The translations under genes were made by a program, and so were the position numbers. 63,822 bases of DNA, taken from Fimenecus sp045631225. GTDB lineage: Bacteria; Bacillota; Clostridia; Oscillospirales; Acutalibacteraceae. How positions within the stretch are numbered: the stretch's first letter is position 1; every line of letters starts with the position of its first letter. The notes under the pieces were generated by a model. That model ran no database searches, had not been told where the DNA came from, and saw only the letters and a program-made list of their open reading frames with translations. Where the stretch lies: assembly GCA_045631225.1 (NCBI GenBank), contig JAZQUG010000023.1, positions 1 to 63,822 of the forward strand. The letters are read 5' to 3'. Positions 11,101 through 18,181 of the stretch are shown here, in pieces.

Positions 11101-11294
11101 ACACACAAGACCAGCTCCATATGGCAAAGCACATCCACGAATTACCACACTATGACATTACAACATTCAACGTTGACTTGAATCAGATTGGTGTTGGTGG
11201 CGATATGCCGGGTGACGCACAGGTTCGTGAAAAATATCAGATGAAACCAAATAAGGAATACACATACACATTCCGAATTTCACCAATAAAATAA
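8163..11294 (+). CDS. lacZ: Beta-galactosidase, glycoside hydrolase family 2 (LacZ type)
   Basis: 1043-residue enzyme expected to hydrolyse terminal beta-D-galactosides such as lactose. Domain order matches LacZ: sugar-binding jelly roll (WQIGQDTESYPYYYA, MHFGAAKSAIEVYLNG), Ig-like linker, TIM barrel and a C-terminal beta-galactosidase small chain (WYGRGPHETYFDRKTGGKI, RPQENGNRTDVRW). The acid/base Glu452 lies in SLGNEAGDG and the nucleophile Glu540 in LLCEYAHAMENS. There is no signal peptide, so it acts in the cytoplasm on imported sugar. ATG 8163 follows TTGGAGGTAAAAT. No lac permease or regulator is adjacent, and the only likely partner in the transcript is the DUF815 ATPase gene upstream. 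Confidence 0.93.
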   Translation: MRNYKYDWENPAIIKKNKEDGHVIAFSYENEADALNRAEPKSKMTLNGTWKFHWQRGLGNCPTDFYKDSFDLSFWRDITVPSVWQIGQDTESYPYYYASTYCRAISRSKNKIPSIDHTMQEIGIYVRDFDMPESFDGQELFMHFGAAKSAIEVYLNGEFVGYSQGSMTPHEFNITKFARKGSNRVAVKVYRFSDGAYLENQDMWLLCGLYREVYVFAEPKKCVRDFFITTDLDKEYKDSDTTLEIKVNDYAGSGSATVKAEIVDGDERILLGEAEFSGSANLKFNKLIENPKKWSAESPYLYKLLISITADGKTTYKSIRFGFKKVEIIGEKFLFNGKPLMLRGVNRHDFDPDNGWAVPKERYHQDLNFMKNANINSIRTSHYPDDPYFYDLCDEYGFYVMDECDLETHGVRRKGVPGDNPMWTDAVVDRMERMVLRDRNHACVFMWSLGNEAGDGNNFMEMKKAALKLDNTRQFHYEGDFNFTKSDVISRMYPVESVMKKLCNKEPIEITLYDNIANALAADSKPIKKEDYCRPILLCEYAHAMENSLGNFQEYMDDFEAYDHMCGGYIWDFVDQAIRKKTDNGDQWLYGTDFEQYEPGRYTHLPNTTAMTGSNTYFNANGIITADRKPHPSYFEVKKVYCEIKVKERDLEKGEFTLINKKLFTDLSDFEFKWSLQAEGIEVQSGTVDINCGPLSQVDFTIPYDLASLPEKECVLIISFLNKTGHPWCEAGYEQGFDQFVVKTVKPKDKKIDGNVTFVKNENAVFVNGENFSVKIDGGKITSLKYDGKEYLKSAVAPNYFRALTDNDFSNLNFIPFLLPFTPYLNWQRATKNAKGTVKNVNKNSKGQLVVEIDWNVQFFSGVTSTFVVNADGSLEITHTGTPKGLNLTRFGTMMGLLREFDQVKWYGRGPHETYFDRKTGGKITIHEKSVADLEHHYMRPQENGNRTDVRWVEIRNKDNQGLRFEAMGDTPICFSAWHYTQDQLHMAKHIHELPHYDITTFNVDLNQIGVGGDMPGDAQVREKYQMKPNKEYTYTFRISPIK

Positions 11295-11325
11295 GTGCAA
11301 AATTCAAAATGTAAAGCGCAAAATT

Positions 11326-11355
11326 AACCCCGAACAGGAAATCCTGCTCGGGGTT
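11326..11355. terminator. Bidirectional rho-independent terminator
   Basis: AACCCCGAACAGGA (11326-11339) pairs with TCCTGCTCGGGGTT (11342-11355) with one mismatch and a 2-nt loop. It ends the lacZ transcript (T-rich 3' side) and sits 15 bp from the end of the convergent metallophosphoesterase gene. Confidence 0.85.
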
Positions 11356-11370
11356 TTCACTTTATAGCTT

Positions 11371-12411
11371 TTATACTTCTATTTTTTCAAAATGATACAT
11401 TTCTTTTGTGTTTTCTTGTGTTACATCAATTACCGTCAATGTGCATGATGGAATTAAATCATCAGGATGTGATGCACTGTATCCGCTCACACTACTCAAC
11501 TGATAATATCTTCCGTTATAGAAATGGCACATATTGTTACTGTGAACATGACCTATTGAAATAAGAGAAATGTATTCATTATCTGCTATCATTTCATCAA
11601 ACAGTTTGTTTTCTGTGATTGTATCAAGTGCATACACATACGCAGACGGAAAGCCTTCATATGCTTCACCTTTTTCAAAAGCATCTTTAAATGCAGGTGT
11701 ATTCATATGGAAAAATACACTTGTTTTTACTTCTCTGCTTTCAATTCCATCAAGCAACCAATTAATTTGACTTTCTTTTATGTAGTCATATTTTCCTATT
11801 GCCTTAATTGTTCTTGCATTGCTATCCATAATAGCGAGTGAATGCACCAACTTGCCTTCATATTCAAGGTCAACAAAGTATTGCATATCTCCGTCAACGT
11901 CTTTTTCATTTCCACAGACAAAATTTTCATACTGCATAAGATATGCAATAACATCTTCGTTTTCCCCGTCAATTTCACTATCGTTATTACCGGGAATAAA
12001 TGTCCAAGGGATATTGTAGCTATCAACAAGGTCAGCAAAAATCTTGGTTGCACCATATTTATCATATTCGGAATTAAGATTAAAGCCATCCACCATATCT
12101 CCATTGACAACAATGAAGTCGCAAGGTGTTTTTTCGAGAATGATTTTCAAGTCAGACATTGTTTTTCTGTCATTTTCGCAAGTGCCATTATAAAAATGAG
12201 TATCATTGATTTTTAAGACAGAAAATTCTCCGTCATCACCCACATCATATGTAATTGAATTCTGATTGTATATTTCTTCATAACTATGTGCAAGGTCTTT
12301 TGGTCCATTGAAATTAAAACGATATAAAACATATCCGCCAAAAGCTCCGCCACAGACAATTACAACTGCTAAAACAACTGCAATTGCTTTTATTATAGCT
12401 TTCTTATTCAT
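11371..12411 (-). CDS. Membrane-anchored calcineurin-like metallophosphoesterase
   Basis: 346 residues from ATG 12411, chosen because AGGAG lies 8 nt upstream; the frame is open 20 codons further but has no better site. An N-terminal hydrophobic segment (about residues 5-27, AIIKAIAVVLAVVIVCGGAFG) is probably an uncleaved anchor, so the catalytic domain is outside the membrane. The five metallophosphoesterase blocks are present: KINDTHF (DxH), VVNGDMVDG (GD), IPGNNDSE (GNxD), FFHMN (H) and SIGHVHSNN (GHxH). The substrate (phosphoester, nucleotide or lipid-linked phosphate) cannot be inferred. It stands alone, convergent with lacZ and divergent from a small XRE regulator. Confidence 0.85.
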   Translation of the reverse strand: MNKKAIIKAIAVVLAVVIVCGGAFGGYVLYRFNFNGPKDLAHSYEEIYNQNSITYDVGDDGEFSVLKINDTHFYNGTCENDRKTMSDLKIILEKTPCDFIVVNGDMVDGFNLNSEYDKYGATKIFADLVDSYNIPWTFIPGNNDSEIDGENEDVIAYLMQYENFVCGNEKDVDGDMQYFVDLEYEGKLVHSLAIMDSNARTIKAIGKYDYIKESQINWLLDGIESREVKTSVFFHMNTPAFKDAFEKGEAYEGFPSAYVYALDTITENKLFDEMIADNEYISLISIGHVHSNNMCHFYNGRYYQLSSVSGYSASHPDDLIPSCTLTVIDVTQENTKEMYHFEKIEV

Positions 12412-12459
12412 AGCATCATCTCCTATAATCATTGTATTTTTTCTAATACTATTTCCTAT

Positions 12460-12488
12460 AATATATCGCAAATTGAGATAATTGTCAA
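12460..12488 (-). promoter_or_regulatory. Promoter of the metallophosphoesterase gene
   Basis: Minus-strand TTGACA (12488-12483), 17-bp spacer, TATATT (12465-12460). The -35 box lies inside an imperfect palindrome (12475-12494). Confidence 0.6.
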
Positions 12489-12494
12489 TATCTC
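12475..12494. promoter_or_regulatory. Possible operator between metallophosphoesterase and XRE genes
   Basis: GAGATA and TATCTC flank an 8-nt centre. The site overlaps the -35 box of the leftward promoter and lies 40 bp before the XRE gene, so autoregulation or control of the phosphoesterase by that regulator is conceivable. Evidence is position and symmetry only. Confidence 0.3.
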
Positions 12495-12533
12495 GTTATG
12501 TGATACTGTAAAATTCTTTTTAAGGTGATTATT

Positions 12534-12737
12534 ATGAGATTAAAAGATTTACGTGAAGACAACGATGTAAAACAAAAAGAACTTGCAGAATATCTTAATA
12601 TAAAACAAAATACCTATTCACAGTATGAAAATGGTAAACGTGAAATTCCATTAGATACATTGTGTAAATTAGCAGACTACTATAATACAAGTATTGATTA
12701 TCTTATCGGCAGAACTGACAACCCAAACAGGATATAA
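12534..12737 (+). CDS. Small XRE-family helix-turn-helix regulator
   Basis: 67-residue single-domain DNA-binding protein (Cro/CI type): RLKDLREDNDVKQKELAEYL, then QNTYSQYENGKREIPLDTL and the typical tail YYNTSIDYLIGRTD. ATG 12534 is preceded by AAGGTG at 6 nt; a GTG at 12525 is in frame but overlaps that site. A hairpin terminator follows directly, so it is monocistronic. The target is unknown; the palindrome at 12475-12494 is the nearest candidate. Confidence 0.88.
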   Translation: MRLKDLREDNDVKQKELAEYLNIKQNTYSQYENGKREIPLDTLCKLADYYNTSIDYLIGRTDNPNRI

Positions 12738-12742
12738 TTAAG

Positions 12743-12773
12743 GCGTACAGAGTAAAAAACTGTACGCTTTATT
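12743..12773 (+). terminator. Rho-independent terminator of the XRE gene
   Basis: GCGTACAG (12743-12750) pairs perfectly with CTGTACGC (12760-12767), followed by TTTATTATT. Confidence 0.85.
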
Positions 12774-12774
12774 A

Positions 12775-12803
12775 TTGAAAATACACTTAGTATGATGTAT
12801 AAT
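12775..12803 (+). promoter_or_regulatory. Promoter of the secreted hydrolase-like gene
   Basis: TTGAAA (12775-12780), 17-bp spacer, TATAAT (12798-12803); the start codon is 30 bp downstream. Confidence 0.75.
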
Positions 12804-12832
12804 TTCACTATGATGAAAAGGAGGAAAATTTT

Positions 12833-14659
12833 ATGAAATCAATCCGTTCAAAAATTGTTGCAGTTGTACTTGTGCTTTCATTACTTTTCTCTATGACTGC
12901 ATTTTATGCAACTGCTATCGAAACACCTTGTAGCTGTGATAATTGTCCGTCAATCGTTATTCCAGGACTTTTTCAATCAGATGTTCGTTATCTTGACGAA
13001 AATGGTGAGCCAATGCTTAATTCTGAAGGTGAACCATATTCTGCTCCGTTCTTTATGGAGTCATCAGATGATGTTGTAAAACTGGCACTTGAAGAGGCTT
13101 TACTTCCATTGACCTCATTACTTTTAACACAGCAAGACTTTGAAAACCGTTGTGCAAATGCTATTGCTGATGTTTTAGGTAAGGCTTTGCTTGGCAATCT
13201 CCAATTAGATGAATATGGTCATCCAATCAAAAATATTCAGGCTGATAAATATGAAACAAGTGTTGCAAATCTTACTATGGAACAGAAAGAATACATTTTT
13301 GACCAGATTCCACTTTATGATTATGTAGATGTAGCCGGTTCTGACCATCTTTATTTCTTTTCTTATGTCCACACAGGAAACATCATTGATACAGCAAATG
13401 AGCTATATGAGCTTATTCAGATTGCAAAGAAAGAAACAGGTCACGATAAGGTAAATCTTGTGCCAATCAGTCAGGGTGGCTCTATCGAAAATGCACTTAT
13501 GCAATTGTACATTGATAAAGGAGAGGAATTTGCTGACGATGTAAACAGAGTCTGCTATGTTGTTCCTGCTGCTGACGGTGCTTGTATCCTTGGTGATATT
13601 TATCGTTATGGCCTTATTGATGACCCTGAAGCTCTATATGGCTATATGATTCCGTCACTCCTTGACGAAGAAAGTGAATATCTTGCATATATTATCAACA
13701 TTGTTCTTCGTATATTCCCTGAAGCAGACCTTAATAACATTCTTGATACAGCTGTTCACACACTCGTTGAAGATTATCTTGAATATTCAACATGTCTTTG
13801 GGGACTTATTCCGTCTTACGATTATTCCACATGCAGAGAAATGTATTTAAGTGACCCTGAGGACATTCATATCCGTGAACAGACCGACTGGTATTACAAT
13901 GCACAGGTCAATTCAAGAAAATACATTCTTGATGCACAGTCTAAGGGTGTAGAATTTTTTGACATTGTTGATTACAACTATGTTCAGTACAAGATTTTTG
14001 ATAACTGGGATAATATGAACAGTGATGGCATTATTCATACTGACTCAGAATCCTTTGGTGCAACCTCCGTAGCAGTAGATGTGTCGCTTCCTGACGATTA
14101 TATTCAGGCAAACACCTATTGCACTGACCCTGATAATCATAACCACATTGATGAAGGAAGACTTCTTGATGCATCAACAAGCATTTTGTGTGAGCGTTCA
14201 TTCTATTTTGTAAATCAGAATCACGAAAGCACTGCAAGAAATGATGTCATTATCAGACTCGTTACCAGAATTCTTACGGATTCATCATTTGACAGCATTT
14301 ATTCTGACCCTGCATTCCCACAGTTCAATTATGCAAGAAATTCTGTTAAACAAATTGAATTTTATGAAACATGGAAAAATTATGACACATCAACCTTAGA
14401 TGAAGCAACAGCAAAGGAATTTGAAGAAGCTTCTGCTGAACTTGGTGCAGCAATCGAAAGTACATATATGCCAACTGAGGAGTTTGAAGCTGCAGTAGAA
14501 AGATTTGAAAATGTTGTTTACATAATCGAAAATGGTGAACCTAAGGACACAAGTGATGATGGTATTATGAAGGCTATTACAATAATCCTTCGTATTACAG
14601 ATTCCATTATGTTCAAAATCTTCGGCGGAAACGGGTTTTCAGATATAGTTCTTAAATAA
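12833..14659 (+). CDS. Secreted alpha/beta-hydrolase-like protein
   Basis: 608 residues from ATG 12833 (AGGAGG 8 nt upstream). A clear Sec signal peptide (basic start, hydrophobic core, then FYATA) implies export, with no cell-wall anchor. After a Cys-containing start (CSCDNCPSIVIPGLFQSD) typical of lipase-like proteins, residues near 215 read VNLVPISQGG. This resembles the nucleophile elbow of alpha/beta hydrolases (GxSxG), but the first Gly is replaced by Pro. Later conserved-looking blocks (DGIIHTDSESFGA, HNHIDEGRLLDA) include His/Asp candidates for a catalytic triad. The substrate is unknown, and an inactive or non-canonical hydrolase is possible. It is monocistronic between its own promoter and terminator. 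Confidence 0.6.
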   Translation: MKSIRSKIVAVVLVLSLLFSMTAFYATAIETPCSCDNCPSIVIPGLFQSDVRYLDENGEPMLNSEGEPYSAPFFMESSDDVVKLALEEALLPLTSLLLTQQDFENRCANAIADVLGKALLGNLQLDEYGHPIKNIQADKYETSVANLTMEQKEYIFDQIPLYDYVDVAGSDHLYFFSYVHTGNIIDTANELYELIQIAKKETGHDKVNLVPISQGGSIENALMQLYIDKGEEFADDVNRVCYVVPAADGACILGDIYRYGLIDDPEALYGYMIPSLLDEESEYLAYIINIVLRIFPEADLNNILDTAVHTLVEDYLEYSTCLWGLIPSYDYSTCREMYLSDPEDIHIREQTDWYYNAQVNSRKYILDAQSKGVEFFDIVDYNYVQYKIFDNWDNMNSDGIIHTDSESFGATSVAVDVSLPDDYIQANTYCTDPDNHNHIDEGRLLDASTSILCERSFYFVNQNHESTARNDVIIRLVTRILTDSSFDSIYSDPAFPQFNYARNSVKQIEFYETWKNYDTSTLDEATAKEFEEASAELGAAIESTYMPTEEFEAAVERFENVVYIIENGEPKDTSDDGIMKAITIILRITDSIMFKIFGGNGFSDIVLK

Positions 14660-14674
14660 ATATATAACAACAAG

Positions 14675-14706
14675 AAAACGGACAGATTAAAACCTGTCCG
14701 TTTTTT
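14675..14706 (+). terminator. Rho-independent terminator
   Basis: CGGACAG (14679-14685) pairs with CTGTCCG (14694-14700) in an A/T-extended stem followed by six T. Confidence 0.88.
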
Positions 14707-14723
14707 GTTATTATGCATTTTGA

Positions 14724-14763
14724 GATTTTTCGCTACGCTTAGAATGACAAATCGGAGTTTATC
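14724..14763. repeat. Dispersed-repeat fragment with palindromic core
   Basis: Part one (14724-14749) reads TTTTTCGCTACGCTTAGAATG and matches a short repeat seen widely in bacterial intergenic regions. Part two, GACAAATCGGAGTTTATC (14746-14763), recurs as a perfect palindrome GATAAATCGGAGTTTATC at 32367-32384 and in a degenerate form near 38551-38570. Confidence 0.55.
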
Positions 14764-14768
14764 GACCA

Positions 14769-14828
14769 TAGCTTATTTTAGCATAGAGTGTAGCTTATTT
14801 TAGCATAGGGTATAGCTTATTTTAGCAT
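14769..14828. repeat. Three tandem copies of a 22-bp unit
   Basis: TAGCTTATTTTAGCATA begins at 14769, 14791 and 14813 (last base differs in the third), spaced exactly 22 bp with 5-bp variable linkers. Each unit contains a short dyad (AGCTTATTTTAGC). It is followed by AT-rich sequence with a repeated AAAAATAATATATAA. The spacing of two helical turns would suit cooperative protein binding, but no function is known. With the preceding repeat, this accounts for the 270-bp gene-free stretch 14660-14931. Confidence 0.75.
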
Positions 14829-14878
14829 CTAAAAATAATATATAAATAATATAAAAATAATATATAATTGTTTTATGC

Positions 14879-14910
14879 AAAAAAGGAGACACTTCGTTTG
14901 AAGCATCTCC
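14879..14910 (-). terminator. Rho-independent terminator of the flavoenzyme gene
   Basis: On the minus strand GGAGATGCTTC pairs with GAAGTGTCTCC (two G-U pairs, 4-nt loop), followed by six T. Confidence 0.85.
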
Positions 14911-14931
14911 CTTTGAATTTGTTTTATTAAA

Positions 14932-16995
14932 TTATAACTTCATTGCAACGTCCCAAGCGCCCCAGATAACTGTACGGAGGTTACCAACCTTGTTTGCGTC
15001 ACCGATTACGTGAACGTGTTTGCTCTTTTCTGCAAGTGGAGCAGGTCTGTAACCAACTGAAAGGATAACGTTATCAGCTTTAACGTCAATTGTCTTTCCG
15101 TCTTTTGTTGCGATTGTAACACCGTTATCACGAATTTCAGTTGTCTTACTTTCAAGGTAAACAGGAACTTTGTTTGTCTTGAAGAAGTCACGGAGATAGC
15201 TTGTGTTAGCAAGAGCTACACCAGGAGTTGTAATAAGGTCATCCTGCATTTCAACGATAACAGGCTTTTTGCCCTGAAGATAAAGTTCATAAGCAATTTC
15301 ACAACCTGTAAGGCCACCACCGATAATAACAACATTGTCACCAACAAGGCTGTTATCAAGAAGGAAATCAACCGCTTCAATAGCTTTTTCAGCACCCTTG
15401 ATAGGAATCTTGTTAGCAACTGAACCTGTTGCAACGATTACTTCGTCAGCCTGGAGTGAAGCAATATCCTTAACTTCTGTATTCATATGAATCTTGATTG
15501 AATCATAACGCTTGATTTCACGATTATACCATGCAATAAGGTCACGGTCTTTTTCTTTGTATGATGGAGCAGCCGCAGCGATAAATACACCACCGAGTTT
15601 GCCGCTCTTTTCGTAAAGGTCAACCTTATGACCACGCTGTGCACAAACCATAGCAGCTTCCATACCACCGATACCGCCACCGATAACAGCAATCTTCTTA
15701 CACTTCTTAGCCGGTTTGATGTTGTATTTCTTTGACTGCATTGTCTTAGGATTAAGAGCACAACGAGAAAGTCCCATTGTATCGAGAAGGTCCTGAGTAT
15801 TAGCGTGACCCTTTGAAGATGAGAAGTTAAAGCAACCTGCATGACAGCAGATACAAGGCTTGATTTCTTCTACTCTGTCTTCAATAATCTTTGTAATCCA
15901 TTCAGGGTCTGTAAGGAACTGACGAGCAACACCCACACCGTCGATTTTTCCTTCTGCAACTGCCTTAGCACCTGCATCAGGTTCCATTCTACCTGCACAA
16001 ACAACAGGAATATCAACAAACTTTTTAATGTGAGCAACATCTTCAAGGTTGCAGTTCTGTGGCATATACATTGGTGGATGACACCAGTACCATGAGTCAT
16101 ATGTACCGTTATCAGCGTTAAGCATATCGTAACCTGCATCCTGAAGATACTTAGCAGCTTTTTCAGATTCTGCCATATCACGACCAACTTCTTTATAGTC
16201 TTCACCAGGCATTGCACCTTCGCAGAAGCCCTTCATCTTTGAAACAGCTGAGTAACGGAGTGATACAGGATAATCCTGTCCGCAAGATTCTTTGATAGCC
16301 TTAACAACTTCAACTGCAAAACGATATCTGTTTTCAAAGTTTCCGCCGTATTCGTCAGTACGCTTATTGAAGAATTCAATAGCAAACTGGTCAAGAAGAT
16401 ATCCTTCGTGAACAGCGTGAACTTCAACACCGTCAACACCTGCGTCACGACAGAGTTTAGCTGTCTTTGCAAATGCCTCGATAATTTCGTGAATCTGTTC
16501 CTTTGTCATTTCAGGACAGATAATATCATGAGCCCAACGAGAAGGCTGTGGACTTGGAGATGCCAATTCGTGAGATGTATCAAGAATTGGTTTAATAAGA
16601 GCACGTGTAAACTTATTTCTGTGGAGAGGAGCAACAAGTTCAGTAATAGCCCAGCTTCTGCCCATACCTGCAGTTAACTGAATGAACAATTTTGCACCTG
16701 TCTTATGGATTTCGTCCATAAATTCTTTGAGCTCTTCGAACATCTTAGGATTCTGCCAGAGCCATTTTCCCCAGAAAGTATCACGAAGTGGAGCAATACC
16801 CGGAATGATAAGACCAACATTATTGTTAGCTCTTTCCAAGAAAAGTTTAGCTGCTTCCTTGTCAAAATGGCAACCGCCAAGTTCAAACCAACCGAAAAGA
16901 GATGTACCACCCATTGGACACATAACTATTCTGTTTTTGATTTCAACGTTACCAATTTTCCAAGGAGTAAATAACGCTTCATACTGTTGATTCAT
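14932..16995 (-). CDS. Fe-S flavoenzyme, 2,4-dienoyl-CoA / enoate reductase family
   Basis: 687-residue NADH:flavin oxidoreductase of the extended Old Yellow Enzyme family (FadH, enoate reductase, bile-acid BaiCD/BaiH types). The N-terminal FMN-binding TIM barrel runs to about residue 370 (MYEALFTPW-like start, GVDGVEVHAVHEGYLLDQF, YGGNFENRYRF). The 4Fe-4S cysteines are CICCHAGC followed by a further Cys in LSRCALNP, and the C-terminal FAD/NAD domain begins KKIAVIGGGIGGMEAAMVC with a second GGG motif (VVIIGGGLTGCEIAYEL). It is expected to reduce activated C=C bonds of small organic acids, thioesters or steroids; the substrate cannot be read from sequence. ATG 16995 follows GAGGAGG. Single gene with its own promoter and terminator. 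Confidence 0.88.
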   Translation of the reverse strand: MNQQYEALFTPWKIGNVEIKNRIVMCPMGGTSLFGWFELGGCHFDKEAAKLFLERANNNVGLIIPGIAPLRDTFWGKWLWQNPKMFEELKEFMDEIHKTGAKLFIQLTAGMGRSWAITELVAPLHRNKFTRALIKPILDTSHELASPSPQPSRWAHDIICPEMTKEQIHEIIEAFAKTAKLCRDAGVDGVEVHAVHEGYLLDQFAIEFFNKRTDEYGGNFENRYRFAVEVVKAIKESCGQDYPVSLRYSAVSKMKGFCEGAMPGEDYKEVGRDMAESEKAAKYLQDAGYDMLNADNGTYDSWYWCHPPMYMPQNCNLEDVAHIKKFVDIPVVCAGRMEPDAGAKAVAEGKIDGVGVARQFLTDPEWITKIIEDRVEEIKPCICCHAGCFNFSSSKGHANTQDLLDTMGLSRCALNPKTMQSKKYNIKPAKKCKKIAVIGGGIGGMEAAMVCAQRGHKVDLYEKSGKLGGVFIAAAAPSYKEKDRDLIAWYNREIKRYDSIKIHMNTEVKDIASLQADEVIVATGSVANKIPIKGAEKAIEAVDFLLDNSLVGDNVVIIGGGLTGCEIAYELYLQGKKPVIVEMQDDLITTPGVALANTSYLRDFFKTNKVPVYLESKTTEIRDNGVTIATKDGKTIDVKADNVILSVGYRPAPLAEKSKHVHVIGDANKVGNLRTVIWGAWDVAMKL

Positions 16996-17040
16996 ACAAA
17001 TACATCCTCCTCAAAATTGAGCATAAATTTTTACATTATA

Positions 17041-17069
17041 AGTATATAAAAATCTTCATTTTATGTCAA
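17041..17069 (-). promoter_or_regulatory. Promoter of the flavoenzyme gene
   Basis: Minus-strand TTGACA (17069-17064), 17-bp spacer, TATACT (17046-17041). Confidence 0.7.
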
Positions 17070-17111
17070 GGAAATTTCGTTAATAAAATAACAATTATCA
17101 ACGTATTACAA

Positions 17112-17141
17112 TAAAAAAGGAGCGATTCGTAAATCACTCCT
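17112..17141 (-). terminator. Rho-independent terminator of the lipoprotein gene
   Basis: On the minus strand AGGAGTGATT pairs with AATCGCTCCT around a 4-nt loop, followed by six T. Confidence 0.85.
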
Positions 17142-17162
17142 ATAATTTTGCGCTTTGCACTT

Positions 17163-18086
17163 TTAGAAACCGCCACCAACAACGATTACATATTCGATTT
17201 GGGCATCAGCTTTATCAATCATAATTCCGCTGATATCGAGATGTCTGATATAAATATCAGAAACATATCTCCATGTTCCCTTTTCGATTTTACCGTTATC
17301 GTTAATCTTCACTTTAACTGTTGGCTGAACATAATGAACCTTGATATCCGCCTCTTTATACTTGATGTCGAAATCAGGGAACTGTTCAACAGCATCGGCA
17401 ACATTACCAAGAACATTGATAGCGTGACCAACTGAACCTTCCTGTGCATCACCGTAAAGACCGTCTGTCTGTTCATTCATTGTCATTTCAATAACTGTAT
17501 ATTTGCCCTGTTTATATGCCTTTGCACTCTTCACATCTGATGCTGTAAGCTTTGTGAAACCACCTGTAAGTCCGTTATATGATGTTGTATTATTCTTAAG
17601 TGCAGTATCAATAACAGGCTTTAACATATTGATAAAGAAATTAAGAGCACCATCACCATCATTGACAACAAGCTTATTAAGCACCATTGTCTGTGATGAC
17701 TTTGCAGTAGAATGTGTCTTTATTGCAGCATTTTTATAAGCTTCTACGATTTCAGCCTTTGACCATTCTGCAGGATTATCAGAAACAGGCTTCTTTGTAG
17801 TTGATTCTGTTTCATCGTCCTTGTCATCTTTTTGTGTTTCCTCTTCTTTATCATTCTTATCTGATGAAGGTTCGTCAGCAACATCACCTGTTGTTGATCC
17901 CTCATCAGATGTATTTTCGTCAGTTGAAGATTCAGGCTCAACATCAACATCACCTGAATTCACAGCCTGGTCCTCAGTTGTGCTTTCCGTATTAGTTTCT
18001 GTCGGGTCAATATTCTCATCATTTTTACATGCAACAAATGCGAAAAGAATTGAAATTACCAAAAGAATTGCAATTATTTTTTTCAT
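17163..18086 (-). CDS. Lipoprotein with acidic/Thr-Ser linker, function unknown
   Basis: 307 residues. The signal peptide ends in a lipobox (LFAFVAC, Cys about residue 20), so the mature protein is lipid-anchored outside the membrane. Residues ~21-105 are a low-complexity linker rich in Asp, Glu, Ser and Thr, as expected for spanning the cell wall. The C-terminal ~190 residues are a compact domain (MTMNEQTDGLYGDAQEGS, IKVHYVQPTVKVKINDNGK) of unrecognised family that ends in VVGGGF. ATG 18086 follows AGGAGG. It may be functionally paired with the secreted ceramidase-like gene just upstream on the same strand, although it has a separate promoter. Confidence 0.75.
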   Translation of the reverse strand: MKKIIAILLVISILFAFVACKNDENIDPTETNTESTTEDQAVNSGDVDVEPESSTDENTSDEGSTTGDVADEPSSDKNDKEEETQKDDKDDETESTTKKPVSDNPAEWSKAEIVEAYKNAAIKTHSTAKSSQTMVLNKLVVNDGDGALNFFINMLKPVIDTALKNNTTSYNGLTGGFTKLTASDVKSAKAYKQGKYTVIEMTMNEQTDGLYGDAQEGSVGHAINVLGNVADAVEQFPDFDIKYKEADIKVHYVQPTVKVKINDNGKIEKGTWRYVSDIYIRHLDISGIMIDKADAQIEYVIVVGGGF

Positions 18087-18148
18087 AAATATACCTCCTG
18101 AAAGATTACAGGTATTTTTAAAAATTTATATATGTAGTTTATACCATC

Positions 18149-18177
18149 ATACTACAATAATTCACAGAAAATGTCAA
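18149..18177 (-). promoter_or_regulatory. Promoter of the lipoprotein gene
   Basis: Minus-strand TTGACA (18177-18172), 17-bp spacer, TAGTAT (18154-18149). The -35 box is within 10 bp of the stop codon of the upstream gene. Confidence 0.6.
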
Positions 18178-18181
18178 CGAG

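Noticed and set aside
14769..14828. CRISPR array
   Set aside because: The repeats are 17 bp with 5-bp linkers, too short for spacers, and no cas genes are present.
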